Notes: generated from the letters alone by a model not told the origin. A stretch of DNA of 64,000 nt from an uncultured Pelagibacteraceae bacterium (GCA_902554765.1 CACDPY010000001.1:62001-126000), one strand, 5' to 3'. Numbered from the stretch's first letter, positions 6,909-18,776 are shown. Numbers and translations: made by a program.

Positions 6909-7438
6909 TGAAAAATTGGTATATTGTTCAATCACATTCAAGCTTTGAGAATAAAGTGGCTGGTCTTATTAAAGAAGAGGCAGAAAAAGCCAAAATTTCT
7001 GAAAAATTTGAGGAAATAGTAGTTCCAACGCACGATGTAACAGAAGTTAAAAGAGGTAAAAGAATTCAAAGAAAAAAGAAATACTTTCCAGGCTATGTAT
7101 TAATTAAAAGTGAAATGGATAATAATATTTATCATATGATAAAAAATATAAAGAGAGTTAGTGGTTTTCTTGGCTCAAAGGGAATGCCAGTTCCTGTTTC
7201 TGATAAAGAAATTGATAAGATTTTAGGTCAAATAAAAGATGGTGTAGCTCAGCCAAAATCTGGTATAGAGTACAGCGTCGGTGAAAAAGTTCAAGTAGTC
7301 GATGGTCCATTCGCTTCATTTAGTGGAATGGTCGAGGAAATAGATGAAGAAAAATCTAGACTAAAGGTTTCAGTCTCAATTTTTGGAAGACCGACACCAG
7401 TAGATCTAGAGTATAACCAAGTTGAGAAAGTAAGTTAA
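6908..7438 (+). CDS. nusG: Transcription termination/antitermination factor NusG
   Basis: A 176-residue RNA polymerase accessory factor that links polymerase to Rho and to ribosomal protein S10. The N-terminal NGN domain begins [17 protein letters not shown] and contains [11 protein letters not shown]; the C-terminal KOW domain (about residues 122-176) contains [16 protein letters not shown]. The length is standard. It overlaps secE by one base at its start and rplK by one base at its end (TAATG at both junctions). The context, directly before rplKAJL and rpoBC, is the conserved order. Confidence 0.97.
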   Translation: MKNWYIVQSHSSFENKVAGLIKEEAEKAKISEKFEEIVVPTHDVTEVKRGKRIQRKKKYFPGYVLIKSEMDNNIYHMIKNIKRVSGFLGSKGMPVPVSDKEIDKILGQIKDGVAQPKSGIEYSVGEKVQVVDGPFASFSGMVEEIDEEKSRLKVSVSIFGRPTPVDLEYNQVEKVS

Positions 7439-7869
7439 TGGCAGCAAAAAAAGAGATAAGTGGTTTTATAAAATTACAAATTAAAGGTGGTCAAGCGAAC
7501 CCTGCACCTCCAGTTGGTCCAGCACTTGGACAACGGGGTGTAAATATTATGGAATTTTGTAAAGCGTTTAATGATAAAACAAAATCTCTTGCGGGCAAAC
7601 CTGTGCCTGTAGAAATAACTGTATACAAGGACAAGAAGTTTGATTTTAAAATTAAGTCTCCACCGGCGTCATTTTTTATTAGAGAAGCAGCTAAATTAAA
7701 AAGTGGATCACAAGAACCAGGTAGAAATATAGTTGCATCAATAACAAAAAAACAAGCTGAGGAGATTGCTAAGCAAAAAATGAATGATTTAAACGCAATT
7801 GATTTAGACCAAGCTGTAAAAATTATAGCAGGATCAGCTCGGTCAATGGGGATTGAGGTTAAAGAATAA
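7438..7869 (+). CDS. rplK: 50S ribosomal protein L11
   Basis: A 143-residue protein of the GTPase-associated centre that binds 23S rRNA near helices 43-44. [27 protein letters not shown] spans the diagnostic N-terminal proline-rich block (residues about 10-36), and the C-terminal RNA-binding domain ends with [14 protein letters not shown]. The length is typical. It overlaps both nusG and rplA by one base, so translation of rplK and rplA is coupled, as expected for an operon that L1 represses in other bacteria. Confidence 0.97.
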   Translation: MAAKKEISGFIKLQIKGGQANPAPPVGPALGQRGVNIMEFCKAFNDKTKSLAGKPVPVEITVYKDKKFDFKIKSPPASFFIREAAKLKSGSQEPGRNIVASITKKQAEEIAKQKMNDLNAIDLDQAVKIIAGSARSMGIEVKE

Positions 7870-8558
7870 TGTCTTCAAAAAGATTTAAAAAACTACCTGA
7901 AAAAACAAATCTTTTACCTGCTGTAAATATTGAGAAATTGTTATCTGAAGTAAAAAAGAATTGTACAACAAAATTTGACGAGTCTATTGATTTAAGTTTT
8001 CAGATTAACAACAAACAAAAAAAAAGTGAAATAAATATAAGAACTGTTGTTAACCTTCCTGGTGGATCAGGCAAAAAAGTTAAAGTTGCAGTAGTATGTG
8101 AAGATCCAAAAACAGATGAAGCAAAATCAGCTGGGGCTGATGTTGTTGGAGGTGATGATTTTATTGAAAAAATTAAAAATGGTGAAATGAACTTTGAAAA
8201 ACTTATTTGCACTCCTGCAATGATGATTAAATTATCTAAACTTGGGAAAGTTTTGGGACCAAAAGGTTTGATGCCAAATCCAAAATTAGGCTCTGTAACC
8301 GAAGATCTGAAAACTGCTATTAAAGATGCAAAATCTGGACAAGCAGAAATAAGAAATGATAAAGATGGAAATATAGGTGTTAGTATCGGAAAAAAATCTT
8401 TTAATGACGATCAACTAATTAAAAACTTTAATGCTATAATTGACACATTAGATAAAGAAAAATCAAATAACACAATTAAAGGAGATTTAATTAAATCTGC
8501 CTTTGTTACGTCGTCTATGGGCGTTTCTTATAAAATTAAATTAAGTAAAAATATATAG
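7869..8558 (+). CDS. rplA: 50S ribosomal protein L1
   Basis: A 229-residue L1 stalk protein, which helps move deacylated tRNA through the E site. The diagnostic stretch GKVLGPKGLMPNPKLGSVT lies in the middle (about residues 125-143), and GGSGKKVKVAV is in domain I. In E. coli L1 represses its own operon by binding the mRNA; I did not find a matching rRNA-like leader here. It overlaps rplK by one base and is followed by rplJ after 9 nt. Confidence 0.96.
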   Translation: MSSKRFKKLPEKTNLLPAVNIEKLLSEVKKNCTTKFDESIDLSFQINNKQKKSEINIRTVVNLPGGSGKKVKVAVVCEDPKTDEAKSAGADVVGGDDFIEKIKNGEMNFEKLICTPAMMIKLSKLGKVLGPKGLMPNPKLGSVTEDLKTAIKDAKSGQAEIRNDKDGNIGVSIGKKSFNDDQLIKNFNAIIDTLDKEKSNNTIKGDLIKSAFVTSSMGVSYKIKLSKNI

Positions 8559-8567
8559 AACAAAGTT

Positions 8568-9089
8568 ATGATGAATAAAGAACAGAAAAAAAATTATATT
8601 ACAGAGATGTCTGCAAAGTTTGAAAATAGTAAGGCTGTAATGGTTACACATTATCAAGGATTAACAATGGTTCAATTAGATGAATTAAGGTCTAAGATGA
8701 GGGAACATGGAATTATTTTTAAAATTACTAAAAATAGAATTACTAAATTAGCTTTAGAAAAAACTAAATGTAAAGATCTATCTAATTTATTTACTGGTCC
8801 AACAGCAGTTGCATTTGGTGAGGATGCTATTATGTCAGCAAGAATTTTATCAAAATTTGCAAAAGAAAATGAAAATCTGAAATTAATTGGTGGAATAATG
8901 GATAACGAAGTTTTGGATCTGGCTGGAGTTCAAAATGTAGCTAATTTACCCACACTTGATGAAGCAAGGGCAAATATAGTAGGTATTTTGAATGCTTCTG
9001 CTTCAAAATTAGTAAGTATTTTACTTGCACGATCGGAAAAAATGAGTAGTTTACCCCCAGAAAATTCTGAAACACAACCCAAAGAGTAA
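8568..9089 (+). CDS. rplJ: 50S ribosomal protein L10
   Basis: A 173-residue base of the L7/L12 stalk. The N-terminal RNA-binding domain includes [20 protein letters not shown] and [12 protein letters not shown], a clear L10 signature; the C-terminal helix that carries L7/L12 dimers follows [19 protein letters not shown]. Translation may begin at either of two adjacent Met codons (8568 or 8571). It is followed by rplL after 4 nt. In other bacteria L10-L12 represses this gene pair. Confidence 0.95.
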   Translation: MMNKEQKKNYITEMSAKFENSKAVMVTHYQGLTMVQLDELRSKMREHGIIFKITKNRITKLALEKTKCKDLSNLFTGPTAVAFGEDAIMSARILSKFAKENENLKLIGGIMDNEVLDLAGVQNVANLPTLDEARANIVGILNASASKLVSILLARSEKMSSLPPENSETQPKE

Positions 9090-9093
9090 TTAT

Positions 9094-9456
9094 ATGCCTG
9101 ACCTTAACAAAATTATAGAAGACCTATCAAGTTTGACAGTTGCAGAAGCAGCAGATCTTTCAAAACAATTAGAAGAAAAATGGGGAGTGACCCCTATGGC
9201 AGCAGCAGCACCAGCAGCAGCTGGTGGAGCAGCAGCAGAAGATAAAGACGATTTTACAATAATGCTTGTATCTGCAGGTGATAAAAAAATAAATGTTATC
9301 AAAGAAGTACGAGCAGCCACATCTCTTGGTCTTAAAGAAGCAAAAGACCTAGTTGAAGGTGCACCTAAAGAAGTTAAAACTGGTGTTCCAAAAAAAGAAG
9401 CTGAAGAAATTAAGGCTAAGTTAGAAGCTGCAGGCGCAAAAGTAGAACTTAAATAA
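9094..9456 (+). CDS. rplL: 50S ribosomal protein L7/L12
   Basis: A 120-residue stalk protein that recruits translational GTPases. An N-terminal dimerisation helix (about residues 1-32) is followed by an Ala/Gly-rich hinge ([16 protein letters not shown]) and the globular C-terminal domain with [20 protein letters not shown], the factor-binding face. The length is standard. The Ala-rich hinge makes the opposite strand look open at 9090-9320, which I treat as a shadow. A strong hairpin lies between this gene and rpoB. Confidence 0.97.
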   Translation: MPDLNKIIEDLSSLTVAEAADLSKQLEEKWGVTPMAAAAPAAAGGAAAEDKDDFTIMLVSAGDKKINVIKEVRAATSLGLKEAKDLVEGAPKEVKTGVPKKEAEEIKAKLEAAGAKVELK

Positions 9457-9471
9457 ATTAATAAGGATTCA

Positions 9472-9504
9472 TTTAAGTACTGATTTTTTTGATCAGTACT
9501 TAAA
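9472..9504 (+). promoter_or_regulatory. Hairpin between rplL and rpoB (candidate attenuator or RNA-processing site)
   Basis: A perfect 13-bp inverted repeat, TTTAAGTACTGAT and ATCAGTACTTAAA, around a 7-nt loop TTTTTTG. It fills the 54-nt gap between rplL and rpoB and ends 6 nt before the rpoB ATG. It is not followed by a T-run, so it is a poor intrinsic terminator. In E. coli this same gap holds an attenuator and an RNase III site that set the ratio of ribosomal protein to polymerase; by position this is a likely counterpart. Confidence 0.7.
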
Positions 9505-9510
9505 AAATAG

Positions 9511-12500
9511 ATGCAATTATCTTTTACAGAAAAAAAAAATATTAGAAAAAGTTTTGGAAAACTAAAGGAAAGTTTATCAATTCCTAATTTAATTGAAGTC
9601 CAAAAAAATTCTTATAATGAATTAACTGATTTTACTAAAGATCCTGATGAATTGACAAAAGGTTTTGATAGGGTTTTTAAAAGTATTTTTCCAATTGAGG
9701 ATCTTAACGATAAAGCAACTTTGGAATATATTTCTTATAGATTAGAAAAACCAAAATTTGATGTTGAAGAATGTATTGCCAGAGGCTTAACTTACTCATC
9801 TGCCCTTAAATGCACTTTAAGATTAGTTATTTATGAAATAGATCAAGAGAATAACACAAAAGATATTTTATCTGCCAAAGAACAAGAAGTATACATGGGT
9901 GAAGTACCAATGATGACCAACAGCGGTACATTTATAACTAATGGTGTTCAAAGAGTTGTTGTTAACCAAATGCATAGAAGTCCAGGTGTATTTTTTGACC
10001 ATGATAAAGGAAAAACTCACGCTAGTGGTAAATTATTATTTAATTGTAGAGTAATTCCTAATAGGGGATCTTGGCTAGATTTTGAATATGATGTTAAAGA
10101 TTTTCTTTATTTTAAAATAGACAGAAAAAAAAAAATTTTTTCAACCACATTATTATTGGCACTTGGTTTTACTAAGCAAGAAATAGCTAATGAGTTTTAT
10201 GAAAGTGAACAATTTTCATTTGATCAAAAAACTAATAAATGGAAGACTAAATTTAATCCTGAAAATTATAAAGCTAAAAATTTTTCTGAAGAAGTAATTG
10301 ATGCTAAATCAGGTAAAGTTATAATCAAACTTGGTGATCAAATTAATTATGTTCGTGCAAAAAAATTATCAAATGACGGATTAACTGATATTTTAATATC
10401 AAAAGAGTCTTTGTTTGGAAAATTTCTTCATAAAGATATTAAAATAAATGATGAAGAAGAGGGTGTGTTTAAAATTGGTACAGAACTTAATGATACAATA
10501 CTTCAACAAATTATTGATGCTAAAATTTATTCAATACAATTATCAGTTACTAACTCAATAAATAAAGGAGCATATTTATTAAATACTATCTTGAATGATA
10601 AAAATAATTCTAAAGATGAGGCCATTACTGAAATTTACAAAATGTTAAGACCTGGAGAACCTCCAACAATTGAAATCGCCACTCAAATATTTAATAATTT
10701 ATTCTTTAGTTCTGATAGATACGATCTTTCAGATGTTGGAAGAGTTAAAATGAACTCAAGATTAAATCAAGAATGTTCTGATAAAATTACAATTTTAAGA
10801 ACAGATGATATTATAGCTATTATTCACAAAATGCTTGATTTAAGAGATGGAAAAGATGAGGTAGATGATATTGATCACTTAGGTAATAGAAGAGTAAGAT
10901 CTGTTGGAGAGTTAGTTGAAAATCAAGCTCGTATCGGTGTTTATAGAATGGAGAGAGCTATTAAAGAAAAAATGACAACTCTTGATGTAGAGTCTGCAAT
11001 GCCACAAGATTTGATTAATGCAAAACCATTGACAGTTTCATTAAAGGATTTTTTTGCTAGTTCGCAACTTTCTCAATTTATGGACCAAACTAATCCATTA
11101 TCAGAGATTACCCACAAAAGAAGAGTTTCAGCTTTAGGTCCTGGTGGCTTAACAAGAGAAAGAGCTGGGTTTGAGGTTCGAGATGTTCATCCAACTCATT
11201 ATGGAAGAATTTGTCCAATCGAAACGCCAGAAGGTCCAAATATCGGTCTAATAAATAGTTTATCTACTTACGCAAAAATTAATAAATATGGTTTTATTGA
11301 AAGCCCTTATAAGAGAGTTAAAGACAGTGTTGTTCAAGACAATGTGGAATATTTGTCTGCAATGGAAGAAACGAAATTTACAATTGCTCAAGCAAACACA
11401 AAAATTGATAAAAATGGAAAAATTATTGAAGAACTTGTTTCTTGTAGACAAAATTTAAATTTCCTTTTAGCTAAACCAGAAACTATTGATTACATAGATG
11501 TGTCGCCAAAACAATTAGTTTCGGTAGCAGCATCTTTAATACCTTTCTTAGAAAATGATGATGCCAATAGAGCTTTAATGGGATCAAACATGATGAGACA
11601 AGCTGTTCCATTATTAAAACCTGAGTCACCTTTAGTAGGAACAGGTATCGAAAGTGATGTAGCATTAGACTCAGGTGTAACGATAGTCGCAAAGAGAGAT
11701 GGAATTGTTGACAAAATAGATGGTAAAAGAATAGTCATTAAAGTTACTGAAGAAACTGACTTTACTAAATCTGGTGTTGATATTTATAATCTACAAAAAT
11801 TCAAGAGATCTAATCAAAACACTTGTATCAATCAAAAACCTCTTGTTAGAGTTGGTGATAAAGTTAAAACAGGAGATATCATTGCAGATGGTCCTTCAAC
11901 TAAGTTAGGTGAATTAGCTTTAGGAAAAAATGTAACAGTAGCTTTTATGCCTTGGCAAGGTTACAACTTTGAGGACTCAATTTTAATCAGTGAAAGATGT
12001 GTAACAGATGATGTATTTACTTCTGTGCATATTGTTGAATATGAAATAATGGCTAGAGATACTAAACTTGGTGAAGAGGAAATAACAAGAGATATTCCAA
12101 ATGTAAATGAAGAAGCTTTGAAAAACCTAGATGAGTCAGGTGTTGTTTATATTGGTGCCGAGGTTAATGCTGGAGATATTTTGGTAGGAAAGGTTACTCC
12201 AAAAGGAGACTCAGCTTCAGGCCCAGAAGAAAAATTACTTAGATCGATATTTGGAGAAAAAGCCATTGATGTAACAGATACATCTTTAAGGATGTCACGT
12301 GGAAGCAGTGGTACTGTTGTAGATGTGAGAGTTTTTAATAGACATGGTATTGAAAAAGATGAAAGATCGATAACGATTGAAAGAGCAGAAATAGAAGAAG
12401 TACAACAAGACAAGATAGTTGAAGAGGAAATTTTAGAGAGAAGTATCAAACAAAGAGCTGCTCAAATTCTTTCAGGTTCTTCTTTGAGCAAAAAAATTAA

Positions 12501-13599
12501 AGATATTGATAGTGGTACAAAACTTGATTTTGAAACAATAAATAAACTCACAATTAATGATGTGTTTAAAATTAATGTGAGCAATACTAGTAACGAAGCC
12601 ACACTTTTACAATTAAAAGATCAATATAATAAAGCCAAACAAGACATTACTGAGAGGTTTGAAGATAAAGTCCTAAAGATTAGAAGCGGTGATGATTTGC
12701 TACCTAGTGTAATGAAAATGGTAAAAGTTTTTGTTGCTATTAAGAGAAGATTGAGACCTGGTGATAAGATGTCTGGTAGACATGGAAATAAAGGAGTTGT
12801 TAGTAAAATTGTTCCTGTTGAGGATATGCCATACCGTGAAGATGGTAGACCAGTCGATATAGTATTAAATCCTTTAGGTGTTCCAAGTAGAATGAATGTT
12901 GGTCAAATTCTTGAAACACATCTTGGATGGGCATGTAAAGAATTTGGAGAAGAAGTAAAAAGATTAGTTAATGAAAATAATAAAAAAATTGAAAAAAATG
13001 AAAAAATTTCAAAATTTTTGAAATCTGTTTATGGTGAAGAAATATTTGATGAAAAAGTTGATAAACTAACTAAGTCAGAATTTACAGACTTGTGCGAAAA
13101 TTTACAAAATGGAATAGCTATTTCTACTCCAGTTTTTGATGGTGCAAAAGAAAAAAATGTTACAGAGATGTTGGAATTAGCAAAACTACCTGGTTCTGGA
13201 CAAACTTTTTTATGGGATGGTAGAACTGGGGAAAAATTTGATAGACCTGTAACTGTTGGTATAATTTACATGTTAAAACTCCATCATTTAGTTGAAGATA
13301 AAATTCATGCCAGATCAACAGGTCCTTACAGTTTGGTTACTCAGCAACCGCTTGGTGGTAAAGCTCAACTAGGTGGTCAAAGATTCGGTGAGATGGAAGT
13401 TTGGGCTCTTGAAGCATATGGTGCTTCTTATACTTTACAAGAAATATTAACAGTTAAATCAGATGATGTAGCGGGTAGGGTAAAAGTCTATGAGACAATA
13501 GTTAAAGGTGAAGAAAATTTTGAATCTGGAATACCAGAATCATTTAACGTTTTAGTTAAAGAAATTAAATCATTAGCATTGAATGTGGAGCTTAATTAA
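9511..13599 (+). CDS. rpoB: RNA polymerase subunit beta
   Basis: A 1362-residue core subunit of RNA polymerase. The rifampicin-pocket region [16 protein letters not shown] followed by [13 protein letters not shown] and [20 protein letters not shown] lies around residues 515-570, with standard sensitive-type residues. The C-terminal part includes [18 protein letters not shown] and [18 protein letters not shown], which contact the beta' active site. The length matches proteobacterial beta. The start at 9511 gives the typical N-terminus ([15 protein letters not shown]). No clear ribosome binding site lies outside the upstream hairpin, so that hairpin may affect initiation. rpoC follows after 2 nt. 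Confidence 0.98.
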   Translation: MQLSFTEKKNIRKSFGKLKESLSIPNLIEVQKNSYNELTDFTKDPDELTKGFDRVFKSIFPIEDLNDKATLEYISYRLEKPKFDVEECIARGLTYSSALKCTLRLVIYEIDQENNTKDILSAKEQEVYMGEVPMMTNSGTFITNGVQRVVVNQMHRSPGVFFDHDKGKTHASGKLLFNCRVIPNRGSWLDFEYDVKDFLYFKIDRKKKIFSTTLLLALGFTKQEIANEFYESEQFSFDQKTNKWKTKFNPENYKAKNFSEEVIDAKSGKVIIKLGDQINYVRAKKLSNDGLTDILISKESLFGKFLHKDIKINDEEEGVFKIGTELNDTILQQIIDAKIYSIQLSVTNSINKGAYLLNTILNDKNNSKDEAITEIYKMLRPGEPPTIEIATQIFNNLFFSSDRYDLSDVGRVKMNSRLNQECSDKITILRTDDIIAIIHKMLDLRDGKDEVDDIDHLGNRRVRSVGELVENQARIGVYRMERAIKEKMTTLDVESAMPQDLINAKPLTVSLKDFFASSQLSQFMDQTNPLSEITHKRRVSALGPGGLTRERAGFEVRDVHPTHYGRICPIETPEGPNIGLINSLSTYAKINKYGFIESPYKRVKDSVVQDNVEYLSAMEETKFTIAQANTKIDKNGKIIEELVSCRQNLNFLLAKPETIDYIDVSPKQLVSVAASLIPFLENDDANRALMGSNMMRQAVPLLKPESPLVGTGIESDVALDSGVTIVAKRDGIVDKIDGKRIVIKVTEETDFTKSGVDIYNLQKFKRSNQNTCINQKPLVRVGDKVKTGDIIADGPSTKLGELALGKNVTVAFMPWQGYNFEDSILISERCVTDDVFTSVHIVEYEIMARDTKLGEEEITRDIPNVNEEALKNLDESGVVYIGAEVNAGDILVGKVTPKGDSASGPEEKLLRSIFGEKAIDVTDTSLRMSRGSSGTVVDVRVFNRHGIEKDERSITIERAEIEEVQQDKIVEEEILERSIKQRAAQILSGSSLSKKIKDIDSGTKLDFETINKLTINDVFKINVSNTSNEATLLQLKDQYNKAKQDITERFEDKVLKIRSGDDLLPSVMKMVKVFVAIKRRLRPGDKMSGRHGNKGVVSKIVPVEDMPYREDGRPVDIVLNPLGVPSRMNVGQILETHLGWACKEFGEEVKRLVNENNKKIEKNEKISKFLKSVYGEEIFDEKVDKLTKSEFTDLCENLQNGIAISTPVFDGAKEKNVTEMLELAKLPGSGQTFLWDGRTGEKFDRPVTVGIIYMLKLHHLVEDKIHARSTGPYSLVTQQPLGGKAQLGGQRFGEMEVWALEAYGASYTLQEILTVKSDDVAGRVKVYETIVKGEENFESGIPESFNVLVKEIKSLALNVELN

Positions 13600-13601
13600 C
13601 T

Positions 13602-16600
13602 ATGAAAAAAGAATTAACAGATCTATTTAAAAATTCAGAAATTTCAGAAGCTCAAAATTTTAGTAGTATAAAAATTACTCTTGCAAGTCCTGAAAAAATC
13701 AAATCATGGACATATGGCGAGATTAAAAAACCCGAAACAATTAATTATAGAACCTTCAGACCAGAAAAAGATGGTCTTTTCTGTGCAAGAATTTTTGGAC
13801 CTATTAAAGATTATGAATGTTTGTGTGGAAAATATAAACGAATGAAGTTTAGAGGTATTATTTGTGAAAAATGTGGAGTTGAAGTTACAAAATCTAATGT
13901 AAGAAGAGAAAGAATGGGCCATATTAATCTTGCAACACCAGTTGCTCATATATGGTTTTTAAAATCTTTACCTAGCAGAATAGCTTTAGCTGTAGATATG
14001 AAACTCAAAGAAGTAGAAAGAGTTTTATATTTTGAAAACTTTATAGTTATTGAGCCAGGTTTGACTGGTTTACAGAAAAACCAACTTTTAAATGAAGAAG
14101 AATTAGCAAAATATCAAGATGAATTTGGAGAGGAATCTTTTTCTGCAGGGATTGGTGCAGAAGCAGTCTTGGAGATGCTTAAAAATCTTGATCTTGAATT
14201 AGAAAGAAAAAGTTTAACAAATTATATAAAAGAAACTAAATCTAAAGTTAACGAAGAAAGGGCTATCAAAAGATTAAAGTTAATTGAGTCGTTTATCGAA
14301 ACTGGACAAAAACCTGAGTGGATGATAATGACTGTTATACCAGTAATCCCTCCAGAATTAAGACCTTTAGTTCCTTTGGATGGTGGAAGATTTGCCACGT
14401 CAGATCTAAATGATCTTTATAGAAGAGTAATTAATAGAAATAATAGATTAAAAAGATTAATGGATTTAAAGGCACCAGACATCATAGTAAGAAATGAAAA
14501 AAGAATGTTGCAAGAGTCAGTTGATGCATTATTTGATAATGGCAGACGTGGTAGAGTAATAACAGGTACAGGAAAGAGACCTCTTAAATCTTTGGCAGAA
14601 ATGCTTAAGGGTAAACAAGGTAGATTTAGACAAAATCTACTAGGTAAACGTGTAGATTACTCTGGCAGATCAGTAATTGTTGTTGGACCAGACTTAAAAT
14701 TACACGAGTGTGGCTTACCCAAAAAAATGGCTCTCGAGCTTTTTAAACCTTTCTTATATGCAAGGTTAAATAAATTAGGTTTAGCATCAACAATTAAGCA
14801 AGCTAAAAAACTTGTAGAGAAAGAAACAAATGCTGTTTGGGATGCTTTAGAAATAATTGTAAGAGAACATCCTGTCTTATTAAATCGAGCACCGACACTT
14901 CATAGGCTGGGTGTTCAAGCTTTTGAACCAAAGTTAATTGAAGGTGATGCAATTGAGCTACATCCATTAACTTGCGCTGCTTTTAATGCCGACTTTGATG
15001 GTGACCAAATGGCAGTACACGTTCCTTTAAGTTTAGAAGCTCAATTGGAAGCAAGAATTTTGATGTTATCAACTAATAACATACTATCTCCTTCAAATGG
15101 AAAACCAATAATAGTTCCTAGTCAAGATATGATCTTAGGTATCTACTACCTATCTCAAGAACCAATTACAGATAAACCGTCAGGATATTTTGTAAATTCT
15201 GATCAAATTGAATTTGCATTATCATCAGGTCAAATTAAAGTTCACAGTACAATTATTTCTAGATTTGAAACAGTTGATGAAAAAGGAAATAAAAAGTTTG
15301 AAAAATATACCTCAACAGCGGGTAGATTTTTACTAGCAAATTTATTGCCAAAAAATTTTAATATAAAATTTGCATTAATAGATAGATTATTACCCAAAAA
15401 GACCGTGTCTGAAATTATTGATATTGTATTTAGATTTTGTGGACAAAAAACAACCGTAATATTTTGTGATAAACTTAAAGACCTAGGTTTTAAGCATGCA
15501 TTTAAAGCAGGAATTTCTTTTGGTAAAGACGATTTAGTAATACCAGAAAATAAAACTCAATTAATTGATGATACAAAAAAATTAATTGCTGATTATGAAA
15601 CTCAATATGCTGAAGGTTTAATTACTAGAGGTGAAAAATATAACAAAGTTGTGGATGCTTGGTCAAAATGTACTGATAAGGTAGCTGGTGAAATGATGAA
15701 GGGTATTTCTGCGACAGAAAAAACCTCTGAAGGATTAAAGATTAATTCAGTTTTCATGATGGCGGATAGTGGCGCAAGGGGTTCTGCTGCACAGATGAAA
15801 CAATTAGCTGGAATGAGGGGCTTAATAGCCAAACCATCTGGAGAAATTATTGAAAGTCCAATAACCTCAAATTTTAAAGAAGGTCTTACAGCATTGGAAT
15901 ATTTTAATTCTACACACGGAGCAAGAAAAGGATTGGCTGATACAGCGCTTAAGACAGCTAGTTCTGGATATTTAACAAGAAGACTTTGTGATGTGGCACA
16001 AGACTTAACCATTACAAAAGTTTCATGTGATAAGCCTGGTTTTATTGAATTATCAGAAATATTAGAAGGTGGTAATGTTGTTGTAAGTTTATCTGAAAGA
16101 TCATTAGGTAGAGTTACTGCTGCTGAAGTAAAAAACCCTATAACTGGTGAAATTGTTATAAAAAAATCTACTATGATTGATGAAGCAGGATGTGATCTAA
16201 TAGATGCTGCAGGGGTAAAATCAATTAAAGTTTATTCGGTAATGACATGTAGTTCAAAGGAAGGTGTTTGTGCTACTTGTTATGGAAGAGATTTATCTAG
16301 AGGTAAAATGGTCCATGTTGGAGAAGCAATTGGAATGATTTCTGCTCAATCCATTGGAGAACCAGGAACTCAGTTGACTATGAGAACATTCCACGTTGGT
16401 GGAACAGCTTCCGTAAAACAAGATTCTCAAATAGTTAGTAAAAGTGAAGGTACTTTGAAAATTATAAATTCGAATATCTTAGAGGATTCGAAGAAAAATT
16501 TAATTGTTATGGGAAGAAATACTCAGCTTTCGTTAGAAGATGAGAATGGAGTTCAAATAGCAGTCTATAAAGTTGCATATGGATCTAAATTATTTTATAA

Positions 16601-17765
16601 AAATGGTGACAAAGTAAAAGCTAATACTAAAATTTGTGAGTGGGATCCATATACAACACCTGTTATTGCTGAAAAGAGTGGTATAGCAAGTTTTGTTGAT
16701 CTAATTGATGGTGTTTCAATTCAAGAAACTACTGATGATGCTACTGGTATTTCATCTAAATCTGTAGTTGATTGGAGATCTCAATCAAAAAGTGCAGATC
16801 TTAAGCCAAGAATTACTTTAAGAGATGATAAAGGCAATGTAATAAAAAAAGCTGATGACAATGAAGCAAGGTATTATTTAGTACCTGACTCAATTTTATC
16901 AGTGAAGGATGGTCAAAAAGTTTCGGCTGGAGATGTAATAGCAAGACTTCCAAAAGAGACAACTAAAACTAAAGATATTACTGGAGGTTTACCTAGAGTA
17001 GCAGAATTATTTGAAGCAAGAAAAGCAAAAGATAGTGCGATTATAGCTGAAAATGATGGCCAAGTAGTTTTTGGCAAAGAAGTAAGAGGTAAACAAAGGG
17101 TCTCTATAGTGCCAGAAGATGGTGTTGAACCTTCAAATTATTTAATACCAAAAGGCAAACATATAAACTTTAACCAAGGTGAAAAAATTCAAAAGGGTGA
17201 ATATTTATTAGATGGCCAACCTTTACCACATGACATCCTAAGAATTATGGGAATAAAAGATTTAACAGAATATTTTGTTAACCAAGTACAAGAAGTTTAT
17301 AGACTACAAGGTGTTATCATTAATGACAAACACATTGAAACTATTTTAAGACAGATGCTTAAGAAAGTTGAAGTTAAGGTTTCAGGTGATTCTAGTTACT
17401 TACCAGGTGAAATTATTGATAGAATAAAATTTGATAATAATAATGAAAAACTCAAAGCCGAAGGCAAAACTCCTGCTCAAGGAGAAAGAATACTTATGGG
17501 TATTACTAAAGCTTCTTTACAAACTGAGTCATTTATATCTGCGGCTTCTTTTCAAGAAACAACAAGAGTTCTTACAGATGCGGCAATTAAAGGTAAAATT
17601 GATCCATTAAATGGATTAAAAGAAAATGTTATTGTTGGAAGATTAGTTCCAGCAGGCACTGGTAATATTAAGAATAAATGGAATAAAAAAGCCCTCGAAG
17701 ACGATAATAAATTCCTATCAGAACAAGAAAAAATTGAACCTTCGGAAACTCAAGTAAATCAATAA
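13602..17765 (+). CDS. rpoC: RNA polymerase subunit beta'
   Basis: A 1387-residue catalytic subunit. The N-terminal zinc ribbon ([11 protein letters not shown] and CEKCGVEV) lies at about residues 72-92. The magnesium-binding loop [12 protein letters not shown] lies near residue 462. The second zinc site ([15 protein letters not shown]) lies around residues 884-897. The trigger loop/bridge region includes [11 protein letters not shown]. The C-terminus ends with [14 protein letters not shown], as in other alphaproteobacteria. It follows rpoB by 2 nt, and a 160-nt structured spacer comes after it before rpsL. Confidence 0.98.
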   Translation: MKKELTDLFKNSEISEAQNFSSIKITLASPEKIKSWTYGEIKKPETINYRTFRPEKDGLFCARIFGPIKDYECLCGKYKRMKFRGIICEKCGVEVTKSNVRRERMGHINLATPVAHIWFLKSLPSRIALAVDMKLKEVERVLYFENFIVIEPGLTGLQKNQLLNEEELAKYQDEFGEESFSAGIGAEAVLEMLKNLDLELERKSLTNYIKETKSKVNEERAIKRLKLIESFIETGQKPEWMIMTVIPVIPPELRPLVPLDGGRFATSDLNDLYRRVINRNNRLKRLMDLKAPDIIVRNEKRMLQESVDALFDNGRRGRVITGTGKRPLKSLAEMLKGKQGRFRQNLLGKRVDYSGRSVIVVGPDLKLHECGLPKKMALELFKPFLYARLNKLGLASTIKQAKKLVEKETNAVWDALEIIVREHPVLLNRAPTLHRLGVQAFEPKLIEGDAIELHPLTCAAFNADFDGDQMAVHVPLSLEAQLEARILMLSTNNILSPSNGKPIIVPSQDMILGIYYLSQEPITDKPSGYFVNSDQIEFALSSGQIKVHSTIISRFETVDEKGNKKFEKYTSTAGRFLLANLLPKNFNIKFALIDRLLPKKTVSEIIDIVFRFCGQKTTVIFCDKLKDLGFKHAFKAGISFGKDDLVIPENKTQLIDDTKKLIADYETQYAEGLITRGEKYNKVVDAWSKCTDKVAGEMMKGISATEKTSEGLKINSVFMMADSGARGSAAQMKQLAGMRGLIAKPSGEIIESPITSNFKEGLTALEYFNSTHGARKGLADTALKTASSGYLTRRLCDVAQDLTITKVSCDKPGFIELSEILEGGNVVVSLSERSLGRVTAAEVKNPITGEIVIKKSTMIDEAGCDLIDAAGVKSIKVYSVMTCSSKEGVCATCYGRDLSRGKMVHVGEAIGMISAQSIGEPGTQLTMRTFHVGGTASVKQDSQIVSKSEGTLKIINSNILEDSKKNLIVMGRNTQLSLEDENGVQIAVYKVAYGSKLFYKNGDKVKANTKICEWDPYTTPVIAEKSGIASFVDLIDGVSIQETTDDATGISSKSVVDWRSQSKSADLKPRITLRDDKGNVIKKADDNEARYYLVPDSILSVKDGQKVSAGDVIARLPKETTKTKDITGGLPRVAELFEARKAKDSAIIAENDGQVVFGKEVRGKQRVSIVPEDGVEPSNYLIPKGKHINFNQGEKIQKGEYLLDGQPLPHDILRIMGIKDLTEYFVNQVQEVYRLQGVIINDKHIETILRQMLKKVEVKVSGDSSYLPGEIIDRIKFDNNNEKLKAEGKTPAQGERILMGITKASLQTESFISAASFQETTRVLTDAAIKGKIDPLNGLKENVIVGRLVPAGTGNIKNKWNKKALEDDNKFLSEQEKIEPSETQVNQ

Positions 17766-17794
17766 AAAAAACCTATTCTCGTCCTAGTTTTAGT

Positions 17795-17822
17795 TTGACA
17801 AAGTCAAATTAATAAGTAATTT
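17795..17822 (+). promoter_or_regulatory. Candidate promoter upstream of rpsL
   Basis: TTGACA at 17795-17800 is a perfect -35 hexamer. TAATTT at 17817-17822 is a moderate -10, with a 16-bp spacer. A start near 17829 would place the folded leader at 17823-17873 at the very 5' end of the message and would allow the rpsL-fusA-S10 genes to be transcribed independently of rpoBC. Confidence 0.5.
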
Positions 17823-17873
17823 GGCGGTGTTTTTGGTTGGAATGTAGTACTAAGCTAAGTACTAAACGCTGCC
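17823..17873 (+). promoter_or_regulatory. Structured leader upstream of rpsL
   Basis: An outer stem GGCGGTGTT (17823-17831) pairs with AACGCTGCC (17865-17873), including two G-U pairs. An inner stem TAGTACT (17845-17851) pairs with AGTACTA (17858-17864) around a 6-nt loop. A one-sided bulge of 13 nt separates them. A third small hairpin, AATAAC/GTTATT, follows at about 17877-17892. The 52 nt from there to the ATG at 17926 are AT-rich. This could be an autoregulatory ribosomal-protein leader (S7 or S12) or a processing site; I cannot name a known RNA family. Confidence 0.55.
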
Positions 17874-17925
17874 ATGAATAACCTGTCAGTTATTTCATTC
17901 AAAAATTTAAACTAATTAATAAATT

Positions 17926-18297
17926 ATGCCAACTATAAATCAGTTGTTAAAAAAGAAAAGGGTTAAACAGATTACAAGGAACAAAGTTCCTGCTTTACAA
18001 AAACAACCTCTAAAAAGAGGAGTTTGTGTAAAAGTTTATACCACTACTCCTAAAAAACCTAACTCAGCTTTAAGAAAAGTTGCCAGAGTGAGATTATCAA
18101 ATGGCTTTGAAGTTACAGCTTATATACCTGGTGAAGGTCATAACTTACAAGAGCATTCTGTTGTATTAATTAGAGGCGGTAGAGTTAAAGATTTACCTGG
18201 TGTCAGGTACCACATTCTTCGTGGTAATTTAGATACACAAGGTGTTGCTAATAGAAAAAAAAGAAGATCTTTATATGGAACAAAAAAAGGTAAATAG
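17926..18297 (+). CDS. rpsL: 30S ribosomal protein S12
   Basis: A 123-residue decoding-centre protein. [17 protein letters not shown] includes the lysine whose change gives streptomycin resistance elsewhere; here the sensitive-type residue is kept. [17 protein letters not shown] is the second resistance-linked loop, also standard. The length is typical. It opens the str cluster (rpsL, rpsG, fusA), with rpsG following after 2 nt, and stands downstream of a folded leader and a promoter-like site. Confidence 0.97.
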   Translation: MPTINQLLKKKRVKQITRNKVPALQKQPLKRGVCVKVYTTTPKKPNSALRKVARVRLSNGFEVTAYIPGEGHNLQEHSVVLIRGGRVKDLPGVRYHILRGNLDTQGVANRKKRRSLYGTKKGK

Positions 18298-18299
18298 AA

Positions 18300-18770
18300 A
18301 TGTCTAGAAAAAAAACACAACCCAAAAAAAACGTTGTTCCTGATCCAAAGTTTAATTCAACAATTATTCCAAAGTTAATAAATAATATAATGTATGATGG
18401 AAAAAGAGGAGTTGCTGCCAAAATAGTTTACGATGCAATAGAAAAAATAAAAACTAAATCAAAAGATGAGCCAATCAACATATTTAACGAGGCAATAAAT
18501 AATATTAAACCAACTGTTGAAGTAAGATCTAGGAGAGTAGGTGGTGCAACTTATCAAGTTCCTGTAGAAGTTAAAAGCAAAAGAGCTCAAGCATTAGCTA
18601 TTAGATGGTTGGTAGACTCAGCAAGAAAAAGAAAAGACAAGCATATGTCAGATAAAATATTTAACGAACTTTATGATGCCTACGAAAAAAAAGGGGCTGC
18701 TGTAAAAAAAAGAGAGGATGTGCATAAAATGGCTGAGTCAAATAAAGCTTTTGCACATTTCAGGTGGTAA
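18300..18770 (+). CDS. rpsG: 30S ribosomal protein S7
   Basis: A 156-residue primary binder of the 16S rRNA 3' major domain. Signatures include INNIMYDGKRGVAAKIVY, the long VEVRSRRVGGATYQVPVEV loop and the C-terminal AESNKAFAHFRW. The N-terminus has a lysine-rich start (SRKKTQPKK). The length is typical. It lies 2 nt after rpsL and 6 nt before fusA. S7 is the known autoregulator of this cluster in E. coli, acting in the S12-S7 gap; that gap is only 2 nt here, so any such control would have to act elsewhere, for example in the leader before rpsL. Confidence 0.97.
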   Translation: MSRKKTQPKKNVVPDPKFNSTIIPKLINNIMYDGKRGVAAKIVYDAIEKIKTKSKDEPINIFNEAINNIKPTVEVRSRRVGGATYQVPVEVKSKRAQALAIRWLVDSARKRKDKHMSDKIFNELYDAYEKKGAAVKKREDVHKMAESNKAFAHFRW

Positions 18771-18776
18771 TAGATT

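Noticed and set aside
9090-9320. Minus-strand open frame rich in Ala/Ser opposite rplL
   Set aside because: It is a by-product of the GCA-rich hinge of L7/L12 on the other strand, with no ribosome binding site and no recognisable domain.
15602-16012. Minus-strand 136-codon frame inside rpoC
   Set aside because: It is antisense to conserved beta' sequence and has no independent coding signal.
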